A DNA stretch of 64,000 bases, from assembly GCF_001584165.1 (NCBI RefSeq), contig NZ_CP013233.1:1550001-1614000 (forward strand), written 5' to 3'. A program made the translations under genes and the position numbers. Below are positions 34,785 to 44,055 of this stretch, piece by piece; position 1 is the first letter of the stretch; every line of letters begins with the position of its first letter. The notes beneath the pieces were generated by a model. The model worked only from the letters and a program-made list of their open reading frames with translations, was not told where the DNA came from and did no database searches. This stretch comes from Collimonas arenae. Lineage in GTDB: Bacteria > Pseudomonadota > Gammaproteobacteria > Burkholderiales > Burkholderiaceae_D.

Positions 34785-35636
34785 ATGTGGAAAGCCATCA
34801 AGCCAAATTATAAGAACCTGCGCGTCTACCAGGCCCTGGTGCTGCTGCTGTTTTTCGCCATCTGGCATGTGGCGACGCGCAATCCGCAGACAGCATTTTT
34901 CTTCGGCGAGCCGATCAAGGTGCTGCAACGGATCTGGCAATGGTTCACCGTCGGCAGCGGTACGCTGGAAATCGGGTTTGGCGACCATACCTGGCTTACG
35001 CTGACATTCCCTGCCGAGATTTATTCGCACTTGCTGGTGACGTTGACGGAAACCATGCTGGCGTTCGGCATCGGCACTATTCTAGGTTTGGGCGTCGGCT
35101 TGTGGCTGGCCTTGTCACCATTGACTTCGGCGATTCTCGATCCTTACATCAAAGCCTCGAACGCGATGCCGCGCGTGATCCTGGCGCCGATTTTTGCGAT
35201 GTGGTTCGGCCTCGGCATCTGGTCCAAGGTGGCGCTGGCGGTGACGCTGGTGTTTTTCATCGTGTTCTTCAATGTCTACCAAGGGGTACGTGAAGTCAGT
35301 CCAGTGGTGCTGGCGAATGCCCACATGTTGGGCGCCAACCAGCGCCAGCTGTTGCGCACTGTCTATCTGCCGTCGGCGACTTCCTGGGTGTTTTCCAGCC
35401 TGCATACTTCGGTCGGGCTGGCGTTCGTCGGCGTCATCGTCGGCGAATACCTGGGCTCGGCGCGCGGCGTCGGCTACCTGATCCTGCAGGCTGAGGGAGT
35501 GTTCGATATCAACACGGTGTTTGCCGGTATCCTGGTGCTGACCGGGTTTGCTTTAGTGCTCGATACGGTGGTCGGGCTGATCGAGAAACGCCTGATGAAG
35601 TGGCAACCGAAAAGCGGCGAAACCGAACGCCTTTGA
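34785..35636 (+). CDS. ABC transporter permease, SsuC/TauC type
   Basis: The 283-residue inner-membrane protein has about six membrane segments. The EAA loop that contacts the ATPase is visible as EVSPVVLANAHMLGANQRQLLRTVYLPSA. HLLVTLTETMLAFGIGTILGLGVGLWLAL is typical of the binding-protein-dependent permeases for sulfonates and nitrate. Together with the two preceding genes it forms a complete importer. It starts 33 bases after the ATPase gene. No accessory gene for a specific substrate, such as a desulfonating monooxygenase, is adjacent. Confidence 0.93.
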   Translation: MWKAIKPNYKNLRVYQALVLLLFFAIWHVATRNPQTAFFFGEPIKVLQRIWQWFTVGSGTLEIGFGDHTWLTLTFPAEIYSHLLVTLTETMLAFGIGTILGLGVGLWLALSPLTSAILDPYIKASNAMPRVILAPIFAMWFGLGIWSKVALAVTLVFFIVFFNVYQGVREVSPVVLANAHMLGANQRQLLRTVYLPSATSWVFSSLHTSVGLAFVGVIVGEYLGSARGVGYLILQAEGVFDINTVFAGILVLTGFALVLDTVVGLIEKRLMKWQPKSGETERL

Positions 35637-36019
35637 TGGCATCGCATGGCCACGCCGATTGCGTGCGCGAATTCTACAAGGCAGGTTCCGTGAACCGGCT
35701 TGCCTGCGGCAGATTTGAATTTGTTGAATAAATAATAAAAGTGTCGTTGTCAAACACACTAATAAAGAAATCGTTCACACAAATTAAATTGCAATAACGT
35801 CATTATTTTTCTGTAATAGGCATCGAATCCGGTTGCAGATGTCGGCAGATTGCATATTCTCATCATGTCATTGTGTTTATGTTGCCCGTTCTCTAATGTT
35901 TTACAATGCCGACCCCCAGACAACTGCCCGGCAGGGGCTGTTGCTGGATCCGATGAGCGTCCGTAACGATCGCCGCTGACTGGCGGTTGCGATGCTCGGT
36001 GGTTTTTGAGGAGAAATAC
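35637..36019 (+). other. Intergenic region before the molybdenum hydroxylase operon
   Basis: This 0.38-kb stretch has no gene. It includes GGTTC-CGT-GAACC enclosed by AGGCA/TGCCT (35678-35706) without a T-run, and an AT-rich tract at 35715-35900 which is the probable promoter area. GAGGAG just before 36020 is the ribosome site. Confidence 0.4.
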
Positions 36020-38845
36020 ATGACGAAACTCGACCTTTCGCGTCGCAGTTTTTTGAAGGCCAGCGTGGTGGCCGGGGTCTCGGTCTACGTGGCGCCGATG
36101 GGCGGCAAGGCTTTTGCTGCCTTGTTTGAAGAAAAAATCCTGACACCCATCCAGTGGGACAGTAGCAACGGTCAGGTCAAGTTCCGTATCGATGGCATTG
36201 CCAAAGTCACCGGCTCCAAGGTGTTCGCGCGGGATGTCCGCGCCCGCGACATGCCGCACTGGCCAAATCAGCAGGCGCACGCATTCATCCTGCGCGCCAC
36301 CAAGGCCGACCGTAATTATCTCGGCTTCGATCTCAGCCTGTTGGGCGATGAACTCAAGCCGGACCGCGTGGTCACGGCGGCCGATCTGGCGCGCGACGGC
36401 CTGGCGTTCCCGGCGTTCTACGGCGACGACATGCTGCTGCCGGCCGGGAAGACCCCGGCTTACCTGGGGCACGCAGTGGCGATCCTGATCTATAACGATT
36501 TCGCCCGTTTCCGCTTTGCCAAGGATAAGTTGCAATTCAAGGATGAAGTGATCCAGTACGGCCCCGTGACCGGGCCGCTGGAGCGTGATCCATGGGGGAC
36601 GTTCCGTTTCGTGCGCATTGGTGGCGCCACGCCGTTTGATGACGATGTGTTTTCCAGCCTGAAGGACGCGCCGTTGTTCCCGAGCATGATGCGCAAGCAC
36701 CAGCCGGTCTGGCCGGATGGCAAGGACCATGGCAAGCTGGGCGAGCAAGGCATGTATTACGCCGGGCAGATCAAGGAGCAACTCGACCATCCACCGGCCG
36801 ATTGGCTGGTGATGGAACGCGACTACAACACGCAATCGGTCGACACTGCAGCATTGGAGCCGGACAACGCCAATTGTTGGTACGACAGCGCCAACCAGGC
36901 CTTACACATGGTGGTGCCGACCCAGTCGCCGGGCGAGGTGGTCGACAGCACCGTCGAGATGCTGAAGAAGGGCAAATTCCCGCTCAAGACACTGTTCCTG
37001 CATCCTTGCTACACGGTCGGCTACGGCTCCAAGGATCACTACAATTTCCCGTTCTACGGCTTGCTGACCTCGCTCTATGCCGACGGTCCGGTGCGCCTCG
37101 CCAATGATCGCTACGAACAGTTCCAGACCGCGATCAAGCGCCACGCATTCAAGATGCATTACCGCATCGCGGTTGATCGCAAGAGCGGCTTGCTGCAATC
37201 GTTCCAGGGCGAATTCGAAGCCAACGGCGGCGGCCGCGCCAACTTCTCGCCATCGGTAGCGATGGTGGGCGCCACCGCTGCGCAATCGATTTACTATTTC
37301 CCGAAGAACGACCTGGCTGCCGTTGCCATCGCAACGCGTGCGATCGATGCCGGTTCGGCACGCGGTTACGGCACCTTGCAGAGCATGGCGGCGACCGAAA
37401 TGATGATTGATGAGATGGCGCAAAAACTTGGCCTCGACGCTATCGATTTCCGCCTGAAGAATGCACTGCGCTCAGGCATGAAAAACACCCAGGGTGCGAT
37501 TCCCGCGGGCGCAATCCGGGTTGACGAAGTGCTGCAGAAAGCCAAGGTCCATCCGTTGTGGATCAACCGCGCGAAGAAGAAAACCGAGTATGAAGCCGGC
37601 CATCCTGGTTATCGCTACGGCGTCGGCTTTGCCTGCGTGCAGAAGGACTTCGGCACCGGCGCCGAGACTTCGTTCGCCAAGGTTGAAATCAGCGCCGACG
37701 GCCAAATTCACTTGTCGCACAGCGCCGCCGAAATCGGCACCGGCATGTCGACCTCGCAAGCGATCGCTTGCGCCAAGTGGCTCGGCAAGCCGGCCCATGA
37801 AGTGCGCACTTCGGTCACTGACTGGAGCGATCTGCCGGTGGTCACCAGTGGCGATCCTTACATCATGAGCCAGGCCGAGCAGGACAAGCTGGCGGCCAAT
37901 CCGCGCTGGTCACCCGGTTATTCGTCGCCGTCCAGCGCTACCAATTCGGCGTTCTATTTCACGCACAGTACGCGTGAAGCGGCGCGCGTGATATTCATGC
38001 ACGGCCTATGGCCAGCGGCGATGTCGATCTGGAGCCAGGGTATCGGTGGTGGCCAGGCGGCGCCGCTGGTGGTGCGGGTCGAGGATGCGCGCTGGGTCGA
38101 CGGCAAGCTGTCGGCAGCTGGACTGGAAGCACTGCCATACGAGCAACTGGTCAAGAAAGCGCATGAGCTGGGACTGGTGACCGGCGCCACGGTGCACGTT
38201 TTTAATCGCTGGCAATGGACCGAAGCCGAGTTCGACATTCTCGGCAACGTGGTTCGCATTCCACTCGACGGATTGTCGGTACGCTATGGCGACGGTGCGG
38301 CCAAGGATCGCAAGGTCACAATGAAGACGGCTGGCGGCTATGACGTACTGAATCGCAAGAAGGTATTTATCCCGCCGACCCAGCGCAACAACGCTGCAGT
38401 CACTTATTACAGTGCGGTCGGCACGCTGGTCGAACTGGCGGTGCACGAAGCCAGCGGCAAGGTTGAACTGCTGAGCCATCACTCGATCATGGAGTGCGGC
38501 AACCAGATCTCGCCGCAACTGGTCTCCGGCCAGCTGCAAGGCGGCCTGGCGATGGGTATCGGTCACGCCTTGCATGAATACCTGCCGCTTTACGAAGACG
38601 GGCCGGGCAACGGCAGCTGGAACTTCAATCGCTATCAACTGCCGCGCGCCAAGGATGTCGCGGTCTGGACACAGACCGGCGAAGTGCTGCCGCCATTGAC
38701 CGAAACCGATCCGCCCAAGGGCATCGCCGAAGTGGTGATGATTCCGGTGGTCGGCGCCATCGTCAACGGCATCGCCCACGCCATCGGCCATCGTTTCACC
38801 GACTTGCCGGTCACTCAACAAAATATTCAGGAGGCTCTGGCATGA
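36020..38845 (+). CDS. Tat-exported molybdenum hydroxylase large subunit (xanthine dehydrogenase/aldehyde oxidase family)
   Basis: The ATG at 36020 has GAGGAG upstream. The 941-residue protein opens with a twin-arginine signal (LSRRSFLKASVVAG), so it is folded with its molybdenum cofactor in the cytoplasm and exported. Motifs of the Mo-binding family include FEANGGGRANFSPS, GSARGYGTLQSMAATEMMIDEMA, EIGTGMSTSQAIACAKWLG, and PPKGIAEVVMIP, which holds the expected active-site Glu. The length exceeds the usual 720-780 residues, with additional sequence in the middle. It overlaps the 2Fe-2S gene by four bases. With the Fe-S subunit and triheme cytochrome it forms a periplasmic dehydrogenase like isoquinoline, nicotinate or aldehyde dehydrogenases. 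The substrate is not known. Confidence 0.9.
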   Translation: MTKLDLSRRSFLKASVVAGVSVYVAPMGGKAFAALFEEKILTPIQWDSSNGQVKFRIDGIAKVTGSKVFARDVRARDMPHWPNQQAHAFILRATKADRNYLGFDLSLLGDELKPDRVVTAADLARDGLAFPAFYGDDMLLPAGKTPAYLGHAVAILIYNDFARFRFAKDKLQFKDEVIQYGPVTGPLERDPWGTFRFVRIGGATPFDDDVFSSLKDAPLFPSMMRKHQPVWPDGKDHGKLGEQGMYYAGQIKEQLDHPPADWLVMERDYNTQSVDTAALEPDNANCWYDSANQALHMVVPTQSPGEVVDSTVEMLKKGKFPLKTLFLHPCYTVGYGSKDHYNFPFYGLLTSLYADGPVRLANDRYEQFQTAIKRHAFKMHYRIAVDRKSGLLQSFQGEFEANGGGRANFSPSVAMVGATAAQSIYYFPKNDLAAVAIATRAIDAGSARGYGTLQSMAATEMMIDEMAQKLGLDAIDFRLKNALRSGMKNTQGAIPAGAIRVDEVLQKAKVHPLWINRAKKKTEYEAGHPGYRYGVGFACVQKDFGTGAETSFAKVEISADGQIHLSHSAAEIGTGMSTSQAIACAKWLGKPAHEVRTSVTDWSDLPVVTSGDPYIMSQAEQDKLAANPRWSPGYSSPSSATNSAFYFTHSTREAARVIFMHGLWPAAMSIWSQGIGGGQAAPLVVRVEDARWVDGKLSAAGLEALPYEQLVKKAHELGLVTGATVHVFNRWQWTEAEFDILGNVVRIPLDGLSVRYGDGAAKDRKVTMKTAGGYDVLNRKKVFIPPTQRNNAAVTYYSAVGTLVELAVHEASGKVELLSHHSIMECGNQISPQLVSGQLQGGLAMGIGHALHEYLPLYEDGPGNGSWNFNRYQLPRAKDVAVWTQTGEVLPPLTETDPPKGIAEVVMIPVVGAIVNGIAHAIGHRFTDLPVTQQNIQEALA

Positions 38846-39393
38846 GCATGACTATCCACCCTATCACCATGCATATCAACGGCAAGCCGGTCGGCCCGGT
38901 GCCAGTGCCGGAAGGCATCATGATGATCGATTTCCTGCATGAATACCTGGACCTGACCGGCTCGCGCCTGGGTTGCGGCCAGGGTATCTGCCGCGCCTGC
39001 GTGGTGATTTTGGACAAACCTGACGGCACGAGCGAAGAAGTGCGTTCCTGCATCACCGGCGCCCATTTTTTCGAAGGCAAGAAAGTTCGCACCGTGGAAG
39101 GCCACGCCCAGCGCAATGAGCAAGGTGAAGTGGTGGCGCTGTCGCCGATCCAGCAGAAATTCCTGGAACACTATAGTTTTCAGTGCGGTTACTGCACTCC
39201 GGGTTTCGTCAATGCCGCCACCGTGCTGGTCGAAAAACTGAAACGCCAGCCAGTCGCCAAAGCCGATGTCGACCAGGCCATCACCGACGGCCTCAATGAC
39301 CACATTTGCCGTTGCACCGGCTACGTGCGCTACTTCGAGGCAGTCAAGGAAGTGGTGCTGTCCACGCCTGGCCTGGTAAAGGATGCCAAGTGA
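38842..39393 (+). CDS. 2Fe-2S subunit of the molybdenum hydroxylase
   Basis: This 183-residue protein overlaps the large subunit gene (ATGA at 38842). Its plant-ferredoxin-type N-terminal cluster uses the Cys of RLGCGQGICRACVV and VRSC, and the second helical cluster uses QCGYCTPG and HICRCTGYV. It passes electrons from the molybdenum site to the cytochrome. CRAC in place of the common CGAC is seen in the aldehyde/isoquinoline dehydrogenase group. It has no signal peptide and would be carried to the periplasm with the Tat-tagged large subunit. Confidence 0.93.
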   Translation: MSMTIHPITMHINGKPVGPVPVPEGIMMIDFLHEYLDLTGSRLGCGQGICRACVVILDKPDGTSEEVRSCITGAHFFEGKKVRTVEGHAQRNEQGEVVALSPIQQKFLEHYSFQCGYCTPGFVNAATVLVEKLKRQPVAKADVDQAITDGLNDHICRCTGYVRYFEAVKEVVLSTPGLVKDAK

Positions 39394-40664
39394 TGAGCAA
39401 AGTCCGATATCTTCGCCAGACATTGCGTGTGCTAACGGCTCCGGTGCTGGTGGCGGTTTTGCTGGCCGCTTGCGATAGCGGCTCCAGCCCGACCGCCGTG
39501 CAGAGCACAGTCAAGCCGGGCAGCGCCGACCAGTTGGCCCTGGGCCGCTACCTGACCAAAGCTGCTGACTGCGCTGCTTGCCATACCTCGGCTACCGGTG
39601 CGGCGTTCGCCGGTGGCGTCGAACTGGCTTCGCCGTTCGGTAAATTCTATGGCTCCAACATTACGCCAGACAAAGAGCATGGCATCGGCAAATGGAGCGC
39701 TGACCAGTTCTACAGGGCCTTGCATGACGGCGTCACGCCGGACCGCCATCTGTACCCGGCGATGCCGTACACCTCGTACCGTTCGATGACGCGTGCCGAC
39801 AGCGACGCCATCTATGCCTACCTGATGCAGCAGAAACCGGTCGCCGTGCCAAGCAAGGAAGCGGATTTGAAATTCCCGTACAACATGCGCTTCGGCATGA
39901 TGTTCTGGAATGTGCCGTTCCTGAAGAATTCGCTGAGCGATGCCTCGGTTGGGCAGTCCGCCAGCTGGCAGCGCGGCCAGTATCTGAGCAATGCGCTTGG
40001 TCACTGCGCCGAGTGTCATACACCGCGTGGCGCGTTCGGTCAGCTTGACCTGTCCAAGCCGCTGGGCGGCGCTGCACTCGGACGTGTCGCCGCGCCGAAT
40101 ATCACGCCGGCCGGTTTGGCGGCAGTGGGCTGGAATGCTGCCGATCTGCAGACCTTCTTCGCCACCGGCATTGCGCCGCAAGGCTCGGCCTATGGTGAGA
40201 TGTTCCCGGTGGTGCATCTGAGCACGCAGTACTTGAACAAGGACGATCTGGCGGCGCTCAGCACCTACCTGCTGGGCGACAAGCCATTGCCACCGGAACC
40301 CGTCAAGACCATCACAGCCGATACCACCGAACTGGATGCCGGCAAGCGCCTGTACACGGCGGTATGCGCCGGTTGCCACGGTTTCCAGGGCGACGGCAAG
40401 CCGCATGTGGCGGTAGCGATGAAGGGCAATTCGACGGTGCGCAACGCCGATCCGCATAACCTGATCGTCGCGATGCTGGACGGGATCGAAGCACAAAAAT
40501 TCCCCGGCACCGAAAGCCTGCAGGATATGCCGGGCTTTGCCGGGCAATTGAGCGACAAGGAGTTGGCACAGTTGTCCAACTTCCTGCGCGCTACCTGGGG
40601 CGGCCAGCCGGCCAGCATCACGCCGGACCAGGTCAAGGCATTGCGATTGACGACGGCGCATTAA
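39393..40664 (+). CDS. Triheme c-type cytochrome lipoprotein, electron acceptor subunit
   Basis: The ATG at 39393 overlaps the last base of the preceding stop. The 423-residue protein has a lipoprotein signal (VLVAVLLAACDSG) and three heme-binding CxxCH sites: CAACH near residue 50, CAECH near residue 208 and CAGCH near residue 330. This three-heme layout matches the cytochrome subunit of membrane-bound alcohol and aldehyde dehydrogenases, which pass electrons to ubiquinone or terminal oxidases. It makes the enzyme respiratory and independent of NAD. Each heme domain has a distal Met, for example in MPYTSYRSM and MFPVV. Confidence 0.93.
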   Translation: MSKVRYLRQTLRVLTAPVLVAVLLAACDSGSSPTAVQSTVKPGSADQLALGRYLTKAADCAACHTSATGAAFAGGVELASPFGKFYGSNITPDKEHGIGKWSADQFYRALHDGVTPDRHLYPAMPYTSYRSMTRADSDAIYAYLMQQKPVAVPSKEADLKFPYNMRFGMMFWNVPFLKNSLSDASVGQSASWQRGQYLSNALGHCAECHTPRGAFGQLDLSKPLGGAALGRVAAPNITPAGLAAVGWNAADLQTFFATGIAPQGSAYGEMFPVVHLSTQYLNKDDLAALSTYLLGDKPLPPEPVKTITADTTELDAGKRLYTAVCAGCHGFQGDGKPHVAVAMKGNSTVRNADPHNLIVAMLDGIEAQKFPGTESLQDMPGFAGQLSDKELAQLSNFLRATWGGQPASITPDQVKALRLTTAH

Positions 40665-40684
40665 CAGCAGACGGACGTCGCCGC

Positions 40685-40721
40685 AACAGGATCGGCCGTG
40701 CAAGCGGTTGATCCTGTTTTT
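40685..40721 (+). terminator. Rho-independent terminator after the cytochrome gene
   Basis: AACAGGATC (40685-40693) pairs perfectly with GATCCTGTT (40710-40718) across a 16-base loop and is followed by T residues. It separates the hydroxylase operon from xdhC. Confidence 0.75.
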
Positions 40722-40758
40722 CATTACACTGGCAGAATCAAAAGGAATCGGGCGAACC

Positions 40759-41763
40759 ATGGATGCAGTCGATTATCAAGTATTAAAGAGCGCCGCCGAC
40801 TGGCTGCAACAAGGGAAGCGGGTTGCGTTGGTGACGGTGGTGCGCAACTGGGGTTCTGCGCCGCGCCCGCTTGGATCGCTGTTTGCGATTACTGATGATG
40901 GCGGGTTTACTGGCTCGGTCTCTGGCGGTTGTATCGAGGATGACTTGATGCAGCGCTTTGCCGCAGCGTTCCCAGAGCGAATTGAGGTGGTGCGTTACGG
41001 TATCAGCGCCGAGCAGATGCAGCGCTTTGGCCTGCCTTGTGGTGGCACGCTCGAGTTGGTGATAGAGCCGCTGCACGATGCCGTCGCATTGAAGCCTTTG
41101 CTCGATGCCGTAGCCAATCATCGCCTGGTGCAGCGACGGTTGAACCTGCGCAGCGGTCACGTCAGCATCGAAGCGACGGATGCCGATTTTTCCTTGCGCT
41201 TCAACGAAGAAGAACTGCTGCAGGTATTCGGCCCGCGCTGGCGCCTGCTGATCATTGGCGCCGGCCAGGTTTCCGAGTATCTGGCGCAGATGGCGCCGGC
41301 ATTGGATTTTTCGGTTTACCTGAACGATCCGCGCGAAGAGCAGCGCCGCAATTGGCACGCCGACGATGTCACTTGGCTGGACGGTATGCCGGACGACGCT
41401 GTGTTGGCCTTCAAACCGGATCGCCGCACCGTGATCGTTACCCTCAGCCACGATCCCAAGGTCGACGACATGGCGTTGATGGAGGCGCTGAAGACGGACG
41501 CTTTCTATATCGGTGCGATTGGATCAATGGCAAGCAGCGAGGCACGCAAGGAAAGGCTGCTGCAGCTGGATCTGAGTCCGGACCAGATCGCACGCTTGCA
41601 CGCGCCGATCGGCCTGGCGATCATGAGTCGTTCGCCGGCCGAGATAGCGGTATCGGTGCTGGCAGAGCTGGTCATGTTGCGGAATCGTGGCAGCGTGGCG
41701 GCCACGCCGTCTGGCTGCGCCATCGGCGGGCCGGATTTGCGGATCGTTGAACGGCCTGAGTAA
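40759..41763 (+). CDS. XdhC/CoxI family molybdenum cofactor maturation protein
   Basis: The start is ATG 40759; residues further upstream come from the terminator. The 334-residue protein has the XdhC N-terminal part VALVTVVRNWGSAPRPLGSLFAITDDGGFTGSVSGGCIEDDL and a C-terminal Rossmann part with LLIIGAGQVSEYLAQMAPALDFSV and IGAIGSMASSEARKERLLQ. XdhC proteins bind molybdenum cofactor, favour its sulfuration and insert it into enzymes of the xanthine dehydrogenase family. The position just after the three hydroxylase genes indicates that its client is that enzyme. A terminator between them suggests separate or read-through transcription. Confidence 0.92.
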   Translation: MDAVDYQVLKSAADWLQQGKRVALVTVVRNWGSAPRPLGSLFAITDDGGFTGSVSGGCIEDDLMQRFAAAFPERIEVVRYGISAEQMQRFGLPCGGTLELVIEPLHDAVALKPLLDAVANHRLVQRRLNLRSGHVSIEATDADFSLRFNEEELLQVFGPRWRLLIIGAGQVSEYLAQMAPALDFSVYLNDPREEQRRNWHADDVTWLDGMPDDAVLAFKPDRRTVIVTLSHDPKVDDMALMEALKTDAFYIGAIGSMASSEARKERLLQLDLSPDQIARLHAPIGLAIMSRSPAEIAVSVLAELVMLRNRGSVAATPSGCAIGGPDLRIVERPE

Positions 41764-41924
41764 CACTTTGCCGACTGTGTTTTTTAGGCAGTGACCTTTA
41801 CTGTTGCCGCCAAGCTGCTAGTATGGAAACAGGCAATCCGCATCTATAACAGGACGCCGCCGACTGGAATGCCGACGTCAATCCGGGGTTTGCCGCAGCC
41901 AGGTGAACAAACAGGAGTCCTGTC

Positions 41925-42593
41925 ATGGATTTCACGCCGGATGGTCATAATCCGACCAGGAAACTGGTGGGCGTCAGCGTAGTGATACTGATGCATGTCT
42001 TGATCGTGTATGCATTGCTGACCGGGCTGGCGCGCAAAGTGGTTGAAGTGATCCAGCAGCCGGTGATGACCAGTATCATCGACGAAATCAAACCGCCTCC
42101 GCCACCTCCGCCACCACCGCCAAAATACACGCCGCCACCGCCAAAAACGGCAGCGCCGCCTCCGCCATACGTGCCACCGCCCGAGGTCAAGGTACAGCCG
42201 CAGCCTCAGGAAAATACGATCGCCGCGGTGACCAGCGTCAAGCCGGCCAGCAATGAATTACCAACTTCAGTCGCGCAACCGGCTCCTGCGGCAGCGGCAC
42301 AGCCAGCAGCCGGGCCGGCGCACACCAGCGCTCGTGTCGCCGGCAATTGCGAAAAGCCGGAATATCCGAGGACATCGCTGCGTAATGAGGAGGAGGGGAC
42401 GGTCAATGTGCGGCTGGTGATCGGCGTCGACGGCAGGGTGGTTGACGCGATCATTGAAAAGAGCAGCGGGTTCAAGGATCTCGACCGGGCTACGCTAAAG
42501 GCATGGAGCCTGTGTCATTTCACTCCGGCCAAGGCCGATGGCGAGCCGGTGCAGTCGTCGGTGCGGATGGAGTACGTCTGGAAGCTGGAATGA
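41925..42593 (+). CDS. tonB: TonB family energy transducer
   Basis: ATG 41925 follows GGAGTCCTGTC. The 222-residue protein has an N-terminal membrane anchor (LVGVSVVILMHVLIVYALL), a proline-rich periplasm-spanning region with ten prolines in a row and PPPPKTAAPPPPYVPPPE, and the C-terminal TonB domain (CEKPEYPRTSLRNEEEGTVNVRLVIGVDGRVVDAIIEKSSGFKDLDRATLKAWSLCHFTPA). TonB transmits the proton-motive force to outer-membrane receptors. No exbB, exbD or receptor gene is adjacent, so it depends on partners elsewhere. Two Cys flank the C-terminal domain and may form a disulfide, as in several betaproteobacterial TonBs. Confidence 0.92.
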   Translation: MDFTPDGHNPTRKLVGVSVVILMHVLIVYALLTGLARKVVEVIQQPVMTSIIDEIKPPPPPPPPPPKYTPPPPKTAAPPPPYVPPPEVKVQPQPQENTIAAVTSVKPASNELPTSVAQPAPAAAAQPAAGPAHTSARVAGNCEKPEYPRTSLRNEEEGTVNVRLVIGVDGRVVDAIIEKSSGFKDLDRATLKAWSLCHFTPAKADGEPVQSSVRMEYVWKLE

Positions 42594-42602
42594 GTCTGGC
42601 GG

Positions 42603-43946
42603 TTAATCGCGTACTTTTTCTGCCGTGTGGGAAATACGGTCCCGTACCACCCTGATCGCCTGCTTCAGCGCGTAGACATCCTGAAAATAACGCTGGGGAA
42701 TGCGGATTTGGCTGGCGTGAGCATCAATTTCTTCTATTTCGTCGCGCCATTGGGCAACTTGCGCAGCATTCGGCTGCCGGTTCTCCCAGATTTCATCTTC
42801 CAGCGATTTGATCTCGCGATACCAGACTACCAGCCGCTTTTTCATGCGCGCTTCCACCATGCGCGGCAACGCCTGCAACAGGCCTAGCAGCAAAGCCATG
42901 AAAGGTAGCAGGATCAGCAGCCTTCTTTCGATGAAGCTCGCCAGCCAGAATGGCAGGTAGCGCTGCAGGAAAGGCCGGCCTGATTTGAAGTAGCGCATGC
43001 TCTCGTCGGAAATCGGGAATTCGTCGGTCTTCAGGTTGGGAAATGCGCCATGCGGCGTGAAGTAGTCTTCGCCGCCGTGGACGGTGTTGGCGGCTTCCAG
43101 CAGCAGGTAGGCCAGGGCCGGGTGCAGCGTATCCTTCGACACCAGCAGGGCGGTGGCGGCCAGTAGGGTGACGTCGGTTTGCGGCAGATCGTTGACGATG
43201 CTGGTTGAGGCGCGCGGGAAGACGATTTTGGACAGCGAGGGGAATTTCTGCACCAAGGCATCGGCCTGGGCGAAGTTCATCAGTTTCAGGTCGCTGTTGA
43301 GCAGGGTTTGCTGCATCGGGGCATCGGGACGGCCGATGAAAAACGCGGCATCCAATTGACCGCCTTCCAGGCCTTGGTAGGCTTTGTTCGCGTCCATTTC
43401 CAGCAGGGTGGTGTTGTCGCTGTTGACTCCGCTATGCGTTAGCAATATACGCGAGACGGTCAACAGGCCGCTGCCAGGAACGCCGATGGCAATCCGCTTG
43501 CCGCGTAGCTGGGCCAGCCGGTTGATGTCGGTGTCGCCACGATAGAACACCCAGATCGGTTCATACGAGACGGCAGCGATGGTTTGTAGGTGATCGGTTT
43601 CGGACGGATTGGTGGTGCCGGATTGAATAAAGCCGACTTCGTATTCACTATCGGGATTATTCAATCGTTGATAGTTTTCGGTGGAGCCGGAAGAGCTGCG
43701 GATGTCGAGGGTGATGCCTTCGCGCTTCAGCAGCGGCGCGTAGCGGTCGGCGAAGCCGCGGTAGATGCCGTTATCGGCGCCGGTGGTGATGACGATGGTG
43801 CGTTGGATCGCCGGCTTGAGCACAATCACCAGCGCCCAGCCCAGGGCCACCAGCAGCAATATAGCGCCAACGATCAGGAGTCGCAGACGCGTCGGCGTCA
43901 TCGGCGCTTTGTGGACACGGTGCAGTGCTGGATTGTGCCTGGGCAT
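42603..43946 (-). CDS. Membrane-anchored TAXI-family TRAP solute-binding protein
   Basis: The protein of 447 residues has an N-terminal membrane segment (RLLIVGAILLLVALGWALVIVL), the TAXI binding fold (ITTGADNGIYRGFADRYAPLLKREGITLDIRSSSGSTENYQRL and GKRIAIGVPGSGLLTVSRILL), a second hydrophobic segment near residue 345 (LLILLPFMALLLGLLQALP) and a charged, probably coiled C-terminus. The second Met at residue 16 (43901) could be the real start. TAXI proteins normally deliver a solute to a fused TRAP permease, but none is encoded nearby. The extra C-terminal half would lie in the cytoplasm and is unusual for a simple binding protein. Confidence 0.8.
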   Translation of the reverse strand: MPRHNPALHRVHKAPMTPTRLRLLIVGAILLLVALGWALVIVLKPAIQRTIVITTGADNGIYRGFADRYAPLLKREGITLDIRSSSGSTENYQRLNNPDSEYEVGFIQSGTTNPSETDHLQTIAAVSYEPIWVFYRGDTDINRLAQLRGKRIAIGVPGSGLLTVSRILLTHSGVNSDNTTLLEMDANKAYQGLEGGQLDAAFFIGRPDAPMQQTLLNSDLKLMNFAQADALVQKFPSLSKIVFPRASTSIVNDLPQTDVTLLAATALLVSKDTLHPALAYLLLEAANTVHGGEDYFTPHGAFPNLKTDEFPISDESMRYFKSGRPFLQRYLPFWLASFIERRLLILLPFMALLLGLLQALPRMVEARMKKRLVVWYREIKSLEDEIWENRQPNAAQVAQWRDEIEEIDAHASQIRIPQRYFQDVYALKQAIRVVRDRISHTAEKVRD

Positions 43947-44055
43947 AGGTGTCGGATTCGGCGAATTGGATTGGATTCAGCGCATTCTGGCCCGGCGGCG
44001 GATTTTTATCAAATGCATTTTGCATGATCCCGGCAACGGCCGGGATGTAGCAAAC

